A stretch of DNA of 38,264 bases from Hyphomicrobiales bacterium (lineage in GTDB: Bacteria; Pseudomonadota; Alphaproteobacteria; Rhizobiales; Beijerinckiaceae). Positions 17,382-24,421 of this stretch are shown here, in pieces; the first letter of the stretch is position 1; the number at the start of each line of letters is the position of its first letter. Under the pieces are notes generated by a model. It saw only the letters and a list, made by a program, of their open reading frames with translations, did no database searches and was not told the origin of the DNA. The stretch spans positions 1-38,264 of the forward strand of contig JAGWTW010000028.1 in assembly GCA_028868735.1 (NCBI GenBank), in the 5' to 3' direction. Position numbers and translations under genes: made by a program.

Positions 17382-17930
17382 TCAGCCGCCGCCCTTCACC
17401 AGGGGCAGGTTGTCGTGCATGCGCGCGAGCAATGCGACGGCGGCGGCGCGCTCCTCGGCGGTCAAGCCCGTGAGCAATTGCTCCTCGCGTCGGCGCGCGA
17501 CGGTCACCACCCGGTCGTGCAGTTCGATGCCCTCGGCCGTCAGGGCGATGAACTGACGGCGCTGGTTGTTGTCGCGGAAACGCGTCTCGACGAGCTTCTT
17601 GTCCTGCATGAAGCGCACGCTGCGGCTGACGCCCGCCTTGTCGAGGCCGATCACCTCGCAGATGCGGCCGGACGTGATCCACGGCTCGACCGCGAGCAAC
17701 GCCATAATGCGCCATTCGACGATGCCGATGCCGAATTCGCGGCGATAGACCGCGGAGGCGCTGCTCGAAAGCTTGTTGGCGATCCAGGTGAGGAAAGCTG
17801 GAACGTAATTCTCCAGGTCGAGCGCGGCGCGCGAGGAGCGCGCGTCGGCCGCGACCGGCCCCCCGTGCGTATCCGCGCGCGTCCTGCGCTTCAGGTCGGT
17901 CTTGCGTCCGGAAACCGCTGCCCGCGCCAT
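17382..17930 (-). CDS. MarR-family transcriptional regulator
   Basis: A 182-residue protein with a basic 35-residue N-terminal extension, then a MarR fold: a dimerising helix, winged helix about residues 70-140 (WRIMALLAVEP, ICEVIGLDKAGVSRSVRFMQDKKLVE, wing RDNNQRRQFIALTAEG) and a C-terminal helix. MarR proteins usually repress nearby genes and release DNA on binding a phenolic or aromatic ligand. It lies seven bases after the P450 stop, inside the same operon, so autoregulation is likely. The palindrome at 20496-20521 upstream of the first gene of the operon is the best candidate operator, though the XRE-cupin protein is a competing candidate. Confidence 0.92.
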   Translation of the reverse strand: MARAAVSGRKTDLKRRTRADTHGGPVAADARSSRAALDLENYVPAFLTWIANKLSSSASAVYRREFGIGIVEWRIMALLAVEPWITSGRICEVIGLDKAGVSRSVRFMQDKKLVETRFRDNNQRRQFIALTAEGIELHDRVVTVARRREEQLLTGLTAEERAAAVALLARMHDNLPLVKGGG

Positions 17931-17937
17931 TCGATCC

Positions 17938-19146
17938 TCATGCGCGCGTCACCCGCACCGGCAGCGATGCGAAGGAGCGCAGGACATTGTTATACTGGCG
18001 TTTCGGTTCGCCCGCGAGTTCGATCGTCTTGGCCTTGCGCGCGAGCGCGGCGAAAACGGCCTCGCCCTCGAGCCGCGCGATCGGCTGGCCGACGCAGCCG
18101 TGAATGCCCGTGCCGAAGCCCATATGGCCGACGACGCGGCGTTCGATGTCGAACGCGTCGGCGCGCTCCCAGCGCTGCGGGTCGCGGTTGGCCGATTGCA
18201 TGAACGCGCAGATCTTCTCGTTCGCGGCGATGCGGATTCCGCCGATCTCAACATCCTTCGTCGTCGTGCGGAAGAAGGCCTGCGCCGGGCCTTCGTACCG
18301 CAGGCTTTCCTCGAAGGCGTTGCGCGCGAGTTCGGGCTTCTCCCGCAACTTCCGCCACTGGTCCGGATGGGTGGCGAGGCACCACAGCAGATTGCCGAAG
18401 GCGTTGCAGGTCGTGTCGACGCCGGCGGACAGGAAGGAGCGCACGAGCATGCCGGCCTCGTCTTCCGTCAGTTCGCCGGAATCGACGGCCGCGTAGATCA
18501 TCGCGCCGAGACCGTCCTTGCCGAGCGCCTTGCGGGTGCAGTTCGCCATGATCCAGCCGCGCACGGAATCCGCGTTCGCCATCGCCGCTTCGGTGAACTC
18601 GTTGCGCGGTCCGAAGGAATTGAACACCATGCTGCCGTAGGGCAGGAGGTTCTCGCGCCCCTTCTCGGGCAGGCCGAGCGCATCCGGGAAGACCTTGACC
18701 GGGTAATGCTCTGCGAAATCCGTGATCCCGTCGAACGCGCCCATGTCGAGAACGCGGTCGACGAGGATTTCCGCCTCGCGCTCGAAACGTTCGCGCAACG
18801 CCTTCACGACGCCAGGCGTCATCGTGCGCGCGAGGACGGTGCGCGTGCGCGTGTGCAGCGGCGGGTCGGCCTCCAGCACGATGCTCGGCGGACGCCACGG
18901 CTTTTCCTTGCTGAAATTGGCGAGGCCGACGCCCGCAGCGGACGAGAAGGTCTGCCACTCGCTGAGCACGCGCTGCACGTCGTCGTGGCGCGCGACGATG
19001 TAGCAGCCGTATTGCGGCGACCACAGGACCGGGCCGGCCGCGCGCATGGCGGCGAAGCCCGGATAGGGATCGTCCATGAATTCGCGCGTGAACGGGTCGG
19101 ACTGAACGATGGGCGCGGGGGCGCGCGTATCGACGGCAGCGTTCAT
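17938..19146 (-). CDS. CYP199-like cytochrome P450, probable para-substituted benzoate oxygenase
   Basis: A 402-residue soluble bacterial P450. Haem-binding loop FGTGIHGCVGQ with ligand Cys351; K-helix EESLRY; I-helix SAGVDTT with acid-alcohol pair Asp244-Thr245. The stretch from KEKPWRPPS to LEADPP resembles CYP199A4 of Rhodopseudomonas palustris, which O-demethylates 4-methoxybenzoate. Using a constant offset of seven, Arg85, Ser88, Arg236 and Ser237 correspond to CYP199A4 Arg92, Ser95, Arg243 and Ser244, which hold the substrate carboxylate; the haem Cys fits the same offset (358 to 351). I therefore infer oxidation of a para-substituted benzoate. No ferredoxin or ferredoxin reductase gene is adjacent, so electron partners are elsewhere. 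It lies between the solute-binding protein gene (10 bases) and marR (7 bases). Confidence 0.92.
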   Translation of the reverse strand: MNAAVDTRAPAPIVQSDPFTREFMDDPYPGFAAMRAAGPVLWSPQYGCYIVARHDDVQRVLSEWQTFSSAAGVGLANFSKEKPWRPPSIVLEADPPLHTRTRTVLARTMTPGVVKALRERFEREAEILVDRVLDMGAFDGITDFAEHYPVKVFPDALGLPEKGRENLLPYGSMVFNSFGPRNEFTEAAMANADSVRGWIMANCTRKALGKDGLGAMIYAAVDSGELTEDEAGMLVRSFLSAGVDTTCNAFGNLLWCLATHPDQWRKLREKPELARNAFEESLRYEGPAQAFFRTTTKDVEIGGIRIAANEKICAFMQSANRDPQRWERADAFDIERRVVGHMGFGTGIHGCVGQPIARLEGEAVFAALARKAKTIELAGEPKRQYNNVLRSFASLPVRVTRA

Positions 19147-19156
19147 GTTCGCCTCC

Positions 19157-20368
19157 CTATTTCACGAGCGGGCAGCCGCCCTCGGCGAGCGGGCGAAAGG
19201 CCTGCTCGCCGGGAATGGTGCGCACGAGCTTGTAATAATCATACGGATATTTGCTCTCGGCGGGCGACTTCACCTGAAACAGATGCATCGCGTGTATGGC
19301 GCGACCGTCGGCGCGCACGCTCATGTCGCCGAAAAGGGGATCCCTGAACGGCTTCGCCTTCATCTGCGGCACGACGTCCTTCGCATTGTCGCTGCCGGTC
19401 GCCGCGACAGCGTTCAGGTAGGCTAGTACGGAAGAATAAACGCCCGCCTGGTTGGCGCTCGGCATCTTGCCGCCCATGCGCGCGGCGAATTTTCTCGCGA
19501 AGGCGCGGGTTTCATCGTTCATGTCCCAATAGAAGGCCTCCGTCAGGAGAAGGCCTTGGGCGGTCTTGAGACCCATGGCATGCACGTCGTTGATGAACAT
19601 CAGGAAGGCGACGATCGACTGGCCCTTGTCGCGCAATCCGAATTCGGCCGCCTGCTTCATGGCGTTCGCGGTGTCCGGCCCGGCGTTGGCGAGACCGATC
19701 ACCTTGGCCTTGGAGGCCTGCGCCTGCAGCAGGAAGGAGGAGAAATCCGCCGTGCCCAGCGGATGCTTGCTGGAGCCGAGAACCTTGCCGCCCTTCTGTT
19801 CGATGAAGGCGGTCGCATCCGCCTCGATCGAATTGCCGAGCGCGTAATTGACGGTGACGAAATACCAGCTGTCGCCGCCGCGCTCGAGCATGGCGCCCGA
19901 CGTCGCGTGCGAGATCGACCAGGCGTCGGTCACCCATTGCACGAGATTGGGCGAGCAGGCCTTGCCCGTGAGATCGGAAGATGCGCTGCTCGACGCCAGC
20001 ATCGTCATCGGCGTGCCGCGTACGATGTCGTTGACGGCGAGCGCCACGCCGGAATTCGGCAGGTCGACGATGGCGTCGACCTTGTCGACGTCCAGCCAGC
20101 GACGCACGATCGACGAACCGACGTCGGGCTTGTTCTGGTGGTCGCCGGAAACGATTTCGACCTTGATGTTCTTGCCGCCGCCGGCGAAATCCTCGGCCGC
20201 CATTTTCGCAGCCTCGATCGAACCCGGCCCGTTGTAGTCCTGGAACACGCCGGACGTGTCGTTGAGCACGCCGATGCGCACGACGCCGTCGGAAATCTCC
20301 GCCGCCGCTGGCAGGGCGCTCGCCGCCAGTGCCGCTGCTGCGGCGATCCCGAAGATGCGTCTCGTCAT
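19157..20368 (-). CDS. ABC-type solute-binding protein, branched-chain amino acid/aromatic type
   Basis: A 403-residue periplasmic binding protein of the Peripla_BP_6/LivK group. The cleaved signal peptide is residues 1-23, ending LPAAA; the mature protein starts with the typical VRIGVLNDTSGVFQDYNGPG. In Rhodopseudomonas and relatives, proteins of this group bind aromatic acids as well as amino acids. The frame is open upstream to 20521, but signal-peptide position fixes the start at the ATG at 20368. It is the first gene of the operon with the P450, MarR and MFS genes. No matching ABC permease or ATPase gene is present in the window, so it is an orphan that must share a transporter encoded elsewhere or act in sensing. 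Confidence 0.93.
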   Translation of the reverse strand: MTRRIFGIAAAAALAASALPAAAEISDGVVRIGVLNDTSGVFQDYNGPGSIEAAKMAAEDFAGGGKNIKVEIVSGDHQNKPDVGSSIVRRWLDVDKVDAIVDLPNSGVALAVNDIVRGTPMTMLASSSASSDLTGKACSPNLVQWVTDAWSISHATSGAMLERGGDSWYFVTVNYALGNSIEADATAFIEQKGGKVLGSSKHPLGTADFSSFLLQAQASKAKVIGLANAGPDTANAMKQAAEFGLRDKGQSIVAFLMFINDVHAMGLKTAQGLLLTEAFYWDMNDETRAFARKFAARMGGKMPSANQAGVYSSVLAYLNAVAATGSDNAKDVVPQMKAKPFRDPLFGDMSVRADGRAIHAMHLFQVKSPAESKYPYDYYKLVRTIPGEQAFRPLAEGGCPLVK

Positions 20369-20495
20369 GGGCCCTCGCTGCGCACGCGCCGGCGTTCCGC
20401 GGCGCGTCTGTGATGCGCGCGGTCTGCGGGCTGGCGTGCGTTCTTGTCTTGCGCTTCCTTCGCGGCCGGATCTTGGTCCGGTCCACATTTGTATG

Positions 20496-20521
20496 TTGCC
20501 ATCGCAATGTTGCGATGTCAA
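20496..20521. promoter_or_regulatory. 26-base palindrome, probable operator of the P450 operon
   Basis: Arms TTGCCATCGCAA and TTGCGATGTCAA separated by TG: eleven of twelve arm positions are complementary, with a perfect ATCGCAA/TTGCGAT core at 20501-20516. It lies about 128 bases upstream of the solute-binding protein ATG and about 40 bases past the XRE-cupin stop. Size and symmetry fit a dimeric MarR-type site. Confidence 0.7.
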
Positions 20522-20561
20522 TAACCTGCGCGGACCTACGACGCGCAGCGTCGGAGCGTCG

Positions 20562-21179
20562 CTACTCCATCACCGCCGCCTTGAGAATGCACACCATGGT
20601 GGCGTGCGCCGTCTTGCCCGAGCGGTTGCGTATGACGTGCGGACGGTCGCAGCGGTAGCGCAGGGTTTCGCCGGCTTTGGCCGTCTCGACGACGCCTGCG
20701 ACCTCGACCTCGAGTTCGCCGTCGAGCACGGACAGGCATTCGACGGAGCCGCGCTGATGCGGATCGGATTCCAGCGCGCCGCCGGGATCGGCGGAAAAAT
20801 CGTACCATTGAAGCCATTCGACCGTCTTGATCCAGCCGATGATGGCGAGGCGGCACTTGCCGTCCTGCGAATGCAGGACAGGGGTGTCGCCGCGTGAGGA
20901 TTTCTCGATGAAGGGCTCGTCCTGCGCGCCCTGCAACACGCGTTCGATCGACACGTCGAGCGCCTGCGACAGACGCCAGATGGTGGAGAGCGTCGGATTG
21001 GTTTCGTTGCGTTCGATCTGGCTGATGATCGATTTGGCGACGCCGGATTGCTCGGACAGGTCCGACAGCGAAAGATTGTAGGCCTTGCGCAGGCGCTGGA
21101 CCGTGCGGCCGAGCTGGCCCGAAACGACCAGCGCTCCAGCCTCCAGCGCCTTCTGTTTGTCCTTGCCTTCGACGCCCAT
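20562..21179 (-). CDS. XRE-family regulator with C-terminal cupin domain
   Basis: A 205-residue protein with a helix-turn-helix XRE domain (about 22-80; LSLSDLSEQSGVAKSIISQIERNETNPTLSTIW) and a small-molecule-sensing cupin domain (about 120-200; ECLSVLDGELEVEVAG, AGETLRYRCDRPHVIRN). The family usually represses or activates adjacent metabolic or transport genes and itself. ATG at 21179. The gene sits just upstream, on the same strand, of the solute-binding protein/P450 operon, but the 193-base gap with a palindrome suggests the operon has its own promoter. One copy of the 41-base repeat (21198-21238) covers its upstream region, so that element may be its own operator. Confidence 0.92.
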   Translation of the reverse strand: MGVEGKDKQKALEAGALVVSGQLGRTVQRLRKAYNLSLSDLSEQSGVAKSIISQIERNETNPTLSTIWRLSQALDVSIERVLQGAQDEPFIEKSSRGDTPVLHSQDGKCRLAIIGWIKTVEWLQWYDFSADPGGALESDPHQRGSVECLSVLDGELEVEVAGVVETAKAGETLRYRCDRPHVIRNRSGKTAHATMVCILKAAVME

Positions 21180-21197
21180 CGGTCCCGCGCGCTCGTG

Positions 21198-21238
21198 TCG
21201 TCCGGGATAATAGCCGATTCTGTTTGGAATAACGAACG
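21198..21238. repeat. 41-base imperfect direct repeat, copy 1
   Basis: Shares 32 of 41 positions with 22524-22564, including TCGTCC, AATAGCCG, GTTTGGAAT and ACGAACG blocks in the same order and spacing; most differences are transitions. It lies 19 bases upstream of the XRE-cupin start and marks one edge of the lower-GC coiled-coil cassette. Confidence 0.75.
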
Positions 21239-21312
21239 CAATAGATGCGCGCGGAATCCACGTCGATCGGTCGACTTTACTTCAATCGGAGGAAAATTTG
21301 CCAGAAATCGTC

Positions 21313-21328
21313 AGAGCGCGTGCGCTCT
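21313..21328 (-). terminator. Hairpin after the coiled-coil gene pair
   Basis: Perfect inverted repeat AGAGCGC/GCGCTCT around two bases, 8 bases past the stop of the second coiled-coil gene. Only short, interrupted T-runs follow on the minus strand, so it is a modest terminator candidate. Confidence 0.4.
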
Positions 21329-21336
21329 TCCGGGAC

Positions 21337-21900
21337 TCAGCCAATTCGCGCGGGCATGGAGCGTCCTTCGTAGCCGTCGCATTCGCGGGCCACCACGGAG
21401 AGGGCCGTCTCCAACGCCCGATATTGCCGTTGAAGGCTCATTTCCAGTTCGATTTTGTCGTTGTTGGCCCTGTCTTGCTCAAGTCGCCAACCTTCCATCT
21501 CGTGAGAGCGCCGCTCCTTGGCGGCGTTCTGGCTCTGTTGGTCCCGTCGCATCGCTTCGATCCGCTTCTCGCAATCATCCGCCTTGTATCTGCACTCGTC
21601 GATCTTGTAGCGCAGATTCCTTTGCTCATATTCATCGGTCGATGCGTCCAAGTCTCGTTCGTAGCCGCTCAAATCGCGAAGATAATTGGTTCGCTCGCGA
21701 CCGATGCTCTGAATGTCTTGCTCCAGATAGTAAAGATCGTCCGTCATCTTGGCGATCTCGGACCCTGCGCGGTCGATCCGCTGCTGCAACTGCCATGCAA
21801 GCTGCGTGAGGTGCTTAAATTTTCCGGCCTCGGTCGCATATTCTTCCGCCCGAAAGTCGAATTCACGGCAGGCGCCGTGGCAAAAAGGCGAGTCCTTCAT
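21337..21900 (-). CDS. Unrecognised coiled-coil protein, second gene of a two-gene cassette
   Basis: A 187-residue soluble protein, almost entirely predicted coiled coil (about residues 20-175), rich in Arg, Glu, Asp and Gln, with no signal peptide or membrane segment. An N-terminal C-x3-C pair (FCHGACREFDF) and further cysteines in DECRYKADDCEKR are visible. I do not recognise a family. ATG at 21900 follows GGGGGAAG; a TTG at 21912 is less likely. Base composition is visibly less GC-rich than in the neighbours, with more A/T-ending codons, which suggests acquisition. It follows the other coiled-coil gene by 42 bases on the same strand, so the two products probably work together. Confidence 0.75.
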   Translation of the reverse strand: MKDSPFCHGACREFDFRAEEYATEAGKFKHLTQLAWQLQQRIDRAGSEIAKMTDDLYYLEQDIQSIGRERTNYLRDLSGYERDLDASTDEYEQRNLRYKIDECRYKADDCEKRIEAMRRDQQSQNAAKERRSHEMEGWRLEQDRANNDKIELEMSLQRQYRALETALSVVARECDGYEGRSMPARIG

Positions 21901-21942
21901 CGCTTCCCCCAATGAAATGCGCGAGACCGTTCGCGGGCTGTA

Positions 21943-22392
21943 TCACCACCCTCTGCTCAAATCCCTCCAACGGCGCTCAACGGCCCTCGTCTCCTCGATT
22001 ATTTTCTGCCTTGCCAAGTCGAGCGTCTCCCTTCGATCCTCCTCGAGCGCGCGGTCTCTCAGGGCGCCGAGTTTGGAGAGCGTGCCGTCGATATTGCGCG
22101 TGCATTCTTCCTGGAATGACTGCAAGTTCCGAAGTTGGTCGCTGTCTCCCGACACCATCTTCAACCGGCCGATCGCGTCGGCCCTGGCCGCGAACAGCTT
22201 TCGCCAGCCCTCCAGTTTGGAAATCGCATGCTGGTAGCTGGCCCCTGGAACCCCGGTCAGATCGGCGGGCTCGTCTGGCCTCGTAATGTCCGCGATATAT
22301 TCGTCCCACATCTTCCGAAGCGCGCTGCTCTCGGCGGCGAGCGCGCTCATCATAAGGGACTTTTCGGCATCGGTGAGGTCAGCAGAATTCAC
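21943..22392 (-). CDS. Unrecognised helical protein, first gene of a two-gene cassette
   Basis: A 149-residue soluble protein, mostly alpha-helical, with charged helices at about 5-35 and 60-145 and a short non-helical linker (TRPDEPADLTGVPG). There is no signal peptide, membrane segment or recognised domain. The GTG start at 22392 has a good AGGAG seven bases upstream. Composition is less GC-rich than the flanking transporter and regulator genes. Between its start and the EamA stop lie a 41-base repeat copy and a hairpin. A pair of small helical genes with no homologues I can name, set between direct repeats, could be a mobile or defence-type accessory pair, but nothing in the sequence shows the function. 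Confidence 0.75.
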   Translation of the reverse strand: MNSADLTDAEKSLMMSALAAESSALRKMWDEYIADITRPDEPADLTGVPGASYQHAISKLEGWRKLFAARADAIGRLKMVSGDSDQLRNLQSFQEECTRNIDGTLSKLGALRDRALEEDRRETLDLARQKIIEETRAVERRWRDLSRGW

Positions 22393-22523
22393 GTTGGTCT
22401 CCTATCGTTTGCGAACGAAAGAAATGGAGAACCTCCAGGTCGTCGTCATGAATTCTTGGTTGTTGCGGCAATAAAGACACGTATGTGGCGCCTTCGCAAC
22501 CGCGGATGGCGCCGCGGTTCGGC

Positions 22524-22564
22524 TCGTCCAAAACAATAGCCGGAGCGGTTTGGAATGACGAACG
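22524..22564. repeat. 41-base imperfect direct repeat, copy 2
   Basis: Partner of 21198-21238 (32 of 41 positions identical, same orientation). It lies between the EamA stop and the coiled-coil cassette, so the two copies bracket that cassette. In this copy the GTTTG and ACGAACG blocks are followed by their inverted copy, making the hairpin at 22546-22582. Confidence 0.75.
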
Positions 22565-22582
22565 ATTTCGTTCGTCAAACCG
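22546..22582 (-). terminator. Long hairpin overlapping the EamA stop codon
   Basis: Outer arms CGGTTTG/CAAACCG and inner arms ACGAACGA/TCGTTCGT around TT, with a 5-base bulge on one side. It covers the end of the EamA gene. On the minus strand it is followed by a short ATTGTTTT tract, so it may terminate the SDR-EamA transcript. It could equally be a protein-binding site, since half of it recurs at 21222-21238. Confidence 0.5.
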
Positions 22583-23528
22583 TGCGTTCGGCGCCGGCGG
22601 TCTGGGGTCGGATGCGGATAAGACCGAGCTTGTGCTCGCGCCAGAGCACGAACAGGCCGGCTGCGATCACGATGGCCGAGCCGACGAGGATCGGCGTTGT
22701 CGGCTTTTCCGCGAAGACGAACCAGCCGAGGGCCATGGCGAAGACGATGGACGTGTATTCGAAGGGCGCGATCACGGACGCGTCGGCGTAGCGCACGCAA
22801 TCGGTCATCAGGATCTGGCCGACGCCGCCGAACAGGCCGACGCCGATCAGCAGCGCAAGATCGAGCCAGCCGGGCGTCGCCCATTTCTGTCCGGCGAGAA
22901 AATCGCCGAGCGGGGCTTCGTGCGGCCAGAAATAGCCGGCCGTCATCAGAAGGAAGCCGAACGCGCTCGTCAGCACAGAGAAATAGAAGACGATGGCGCC
23001 GGTCGTTTCCGATTGCGCGAGGCGCCGGGTCTGGATGACCGCATAGGCGGCGAAGGCGGCCGACGACAGCGCCGCGAGCGCGCCGACGCGCGAACCCGAG
23101 CCCTGGCCCAGATGTTCGCTCACCATGACGAGCACCCCGACAAAGCCGATCGCCACGGCGCTCCAGCGATAGACGCGCACCGTCTCGCCGAGAACGACCG
23201 CCGCGAGCGCGACGACGAGCAGAGGCGCCAGATAGCCGATCGCGGTGACGTCGGGCAGGGGCAGCAATGCGACGGCGAGGAAATACGAGAACATGCCGCC
23301 GGTCCCGCCGGTGCCGCGCGCGAGATGGCCGAGCGGCCGCTTCGTGTAGATCGCGCGCGGAAAATCGCCGCGCGCGCGCAGCCACAGCACCAGCACGGCG
23401 AGCGCGAACAGGGAACGGAAGAAAACGATCTGCCCGATCGAATATCCGCCGTTCGTCAGTTTCGCCAAAGTCGCCATGATCGCGAAGGCGAATGCCGCCG
23501 CGATCCGCATGCCGATGCCGATCAGCAT
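22575..23528 (-). CDS. EamA/DMT-family transporter
   Basis: A 317-residue inner-membrane protein with about ten membrane helices in two EamA repeats (roughly 5-140 and 150-300), the drug/metabolite transporter layout. It shows the usual NGGYSIGQIVFFRSLFAL first repeat and FEYTSIVFAMALGWFVFAE second repeat. Such proteins mostly export amino acids, nucleosides or other small metabolites; the substrate is not predictable. ATG at 23528 follows the SDR stop by four bases, so the two genes form an operon. The end overlaps a long hairpin. Confidence 0.92.
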   Translation of the reverse strand: MLIGIGMRIAAAFAFAIMATLAKLTNGGYSIGQIVFFRSLFALAVLVLWLRARGDFPRAIYTKRPLGHLARGTGGTGGMFSYFLAVALLPLPDVTAIGYLAPLLVVALAAVVLGETVRVYRWSAVAIGFVGVLVMVSEHLGQGSGSRVGALAALSSAAFAAYAVIQTRRLAQSETTGAIVFYFSVLTSAFGFLLMTAGYFWPHEAPLGDFLAGQKWATPGWLDLALLIGVGLFGGVGQILMTDCVRYADASVIAPFEYTSIVFAMALGWFVFAEKPTTPILVGSAIVIAAGLFVLWREHKLGLIRIRPQTAGAERTV

Positions 23529-23532
23529 CGGC

Positions 23533-24312
23533 TCAGATCACCGTGTTGAAGGCGCCGCCGTCGATGAGGAAGCTCTGGCCGGTGATGTAGCCGGCGTGCG
23601 CGCTCGCGAGAAATGCGCAGAGCTTGCCGAATTCGTCGGCCGTGCCGAACCGCTTCGCGGGAATGCCCGCTTCCCGCTGCTTGCGGAACTCCTCCGGCGT
23701 CACGCCCTTCATTGCGGCCATGCGGCCGGTCGCGGTCGCGATGCGGTCGGTGTCGAACACGCCGGGCAGGATGTGGTTGATCGTGACGTTGCGGTCCACG
23801 AATTGCCGCGCGGCCGCCGCAAGGAAGGCGGTGAGGCCGGCGCGCGCGCCCGACGACAGGTCGAGCCCGACGAGCGAGGTGCGCACGGACGCCGAAGTGA
23901 TGTCGATGATGCGGCCGAAACCGCGCTCCGCCATGCCGTCGATCGTCGCCTGCACGAGCAGGATCGGCGTCATCATGTTGGCGTCGAGGCCGGCGATCAT
24001 CTCGTCGCGCGAAATCTGGCGGAAATCCTTCGGCGGCGGACCGCCATTGTTGTTGACGAGAATGTCGGGGTTCGGACAGACGGCGAGCAGCGCCTTGCGG
24101 CCGGCCTCCGTGCCGACGTCGCAGGCGACGGGCGTCACCTTGGCGCCGGTCGCAGCCGCGATCTCCTTCGCGGCCGCCTCGAGCACGTCGGCGTTGCGGC
24201 CGTTCATCACGATTTCGCAGCCGGCCTCCGCGAGCGCCCGCGCGCAGCCTTTGCCGAGGCCCTTCGACGAAGCGCAAACGATGGCCTTGCGGCCTGCAAT
24301 TCCCAGATCCAT
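23533..24312 (-). CDS. SDR-family protein lacking the catalytic Tyr and Lys
   Basis: A 259-residue Rossmann-fold short-chain dehydrogenase/reductase. The cofactor loop is ASSKGLG (residues 14-20) instead of TGxxxGIG, followed by CDVG, VNNNGG (for NNAG) and a catalytic-Ser region DITSASVR (138-145). Where YxxxK is expected, the sequence is S153-S-G-A-R157, so both the catalytic Tyr and Lys are replaced. This matches an atypical 3-oxoacyl-ACP-reductase-like SDR subgroup that carries SNxxR at that place. Activity as a normal dehydrogenase is therefore doubtful; a different chemistry or a binding role is possible. ATG at 24312. The C-terminal ITGQSFLIDGG is typical. Confidence 0.88.
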   Translation of the reverse strand: MDLGIAGRKAIVCASSKGLGKGCARALAEAGCEIVMNGRNADVLEAAAKEIAAATGAKVTPVACDVGTEAGRKALLAVCPNPDILVNNNGGPPPKDFRQISRDEMIAGLDANMMTPILLVQATIDGMAERGFGRIIDITSASVRTSLVGLDLSSGARAGLTAFLAAAARQFVDRNVTINHILPGVFDTDRIATATGRMAAMKGVTPEEFRKQREAGIPAKRFGTADEFGKLCAFLASAHAGYITGQSFLIDGGAFNTVI

Positions 24313-24421
24313 GGATGTTTCCTTCCCCGGCCTCGCGGCTCGATGCGGGGCGCAGATTAGTCGGGCGCAAAGCGCAGATACAAGGCGCGCGGGCGCATGT
24401 CGGCCCGGCCGCCGGCGCGGC

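Noticed and set aside
16284..18203. A 639-codon plus-strand frame across the MFS, MarR and P450 genes
   Set aside because: It crosses three well-supported minus-strand genes and encodes Arg-rich low-complexity sequence; a shadow frame.
22398..22445. A 15-codon leader frame (ATG to TAG) just before the first coiled-coil gene
   Set aside because: No run of one amino-acid codon, no attenuator-like alternative stems; likely chance.
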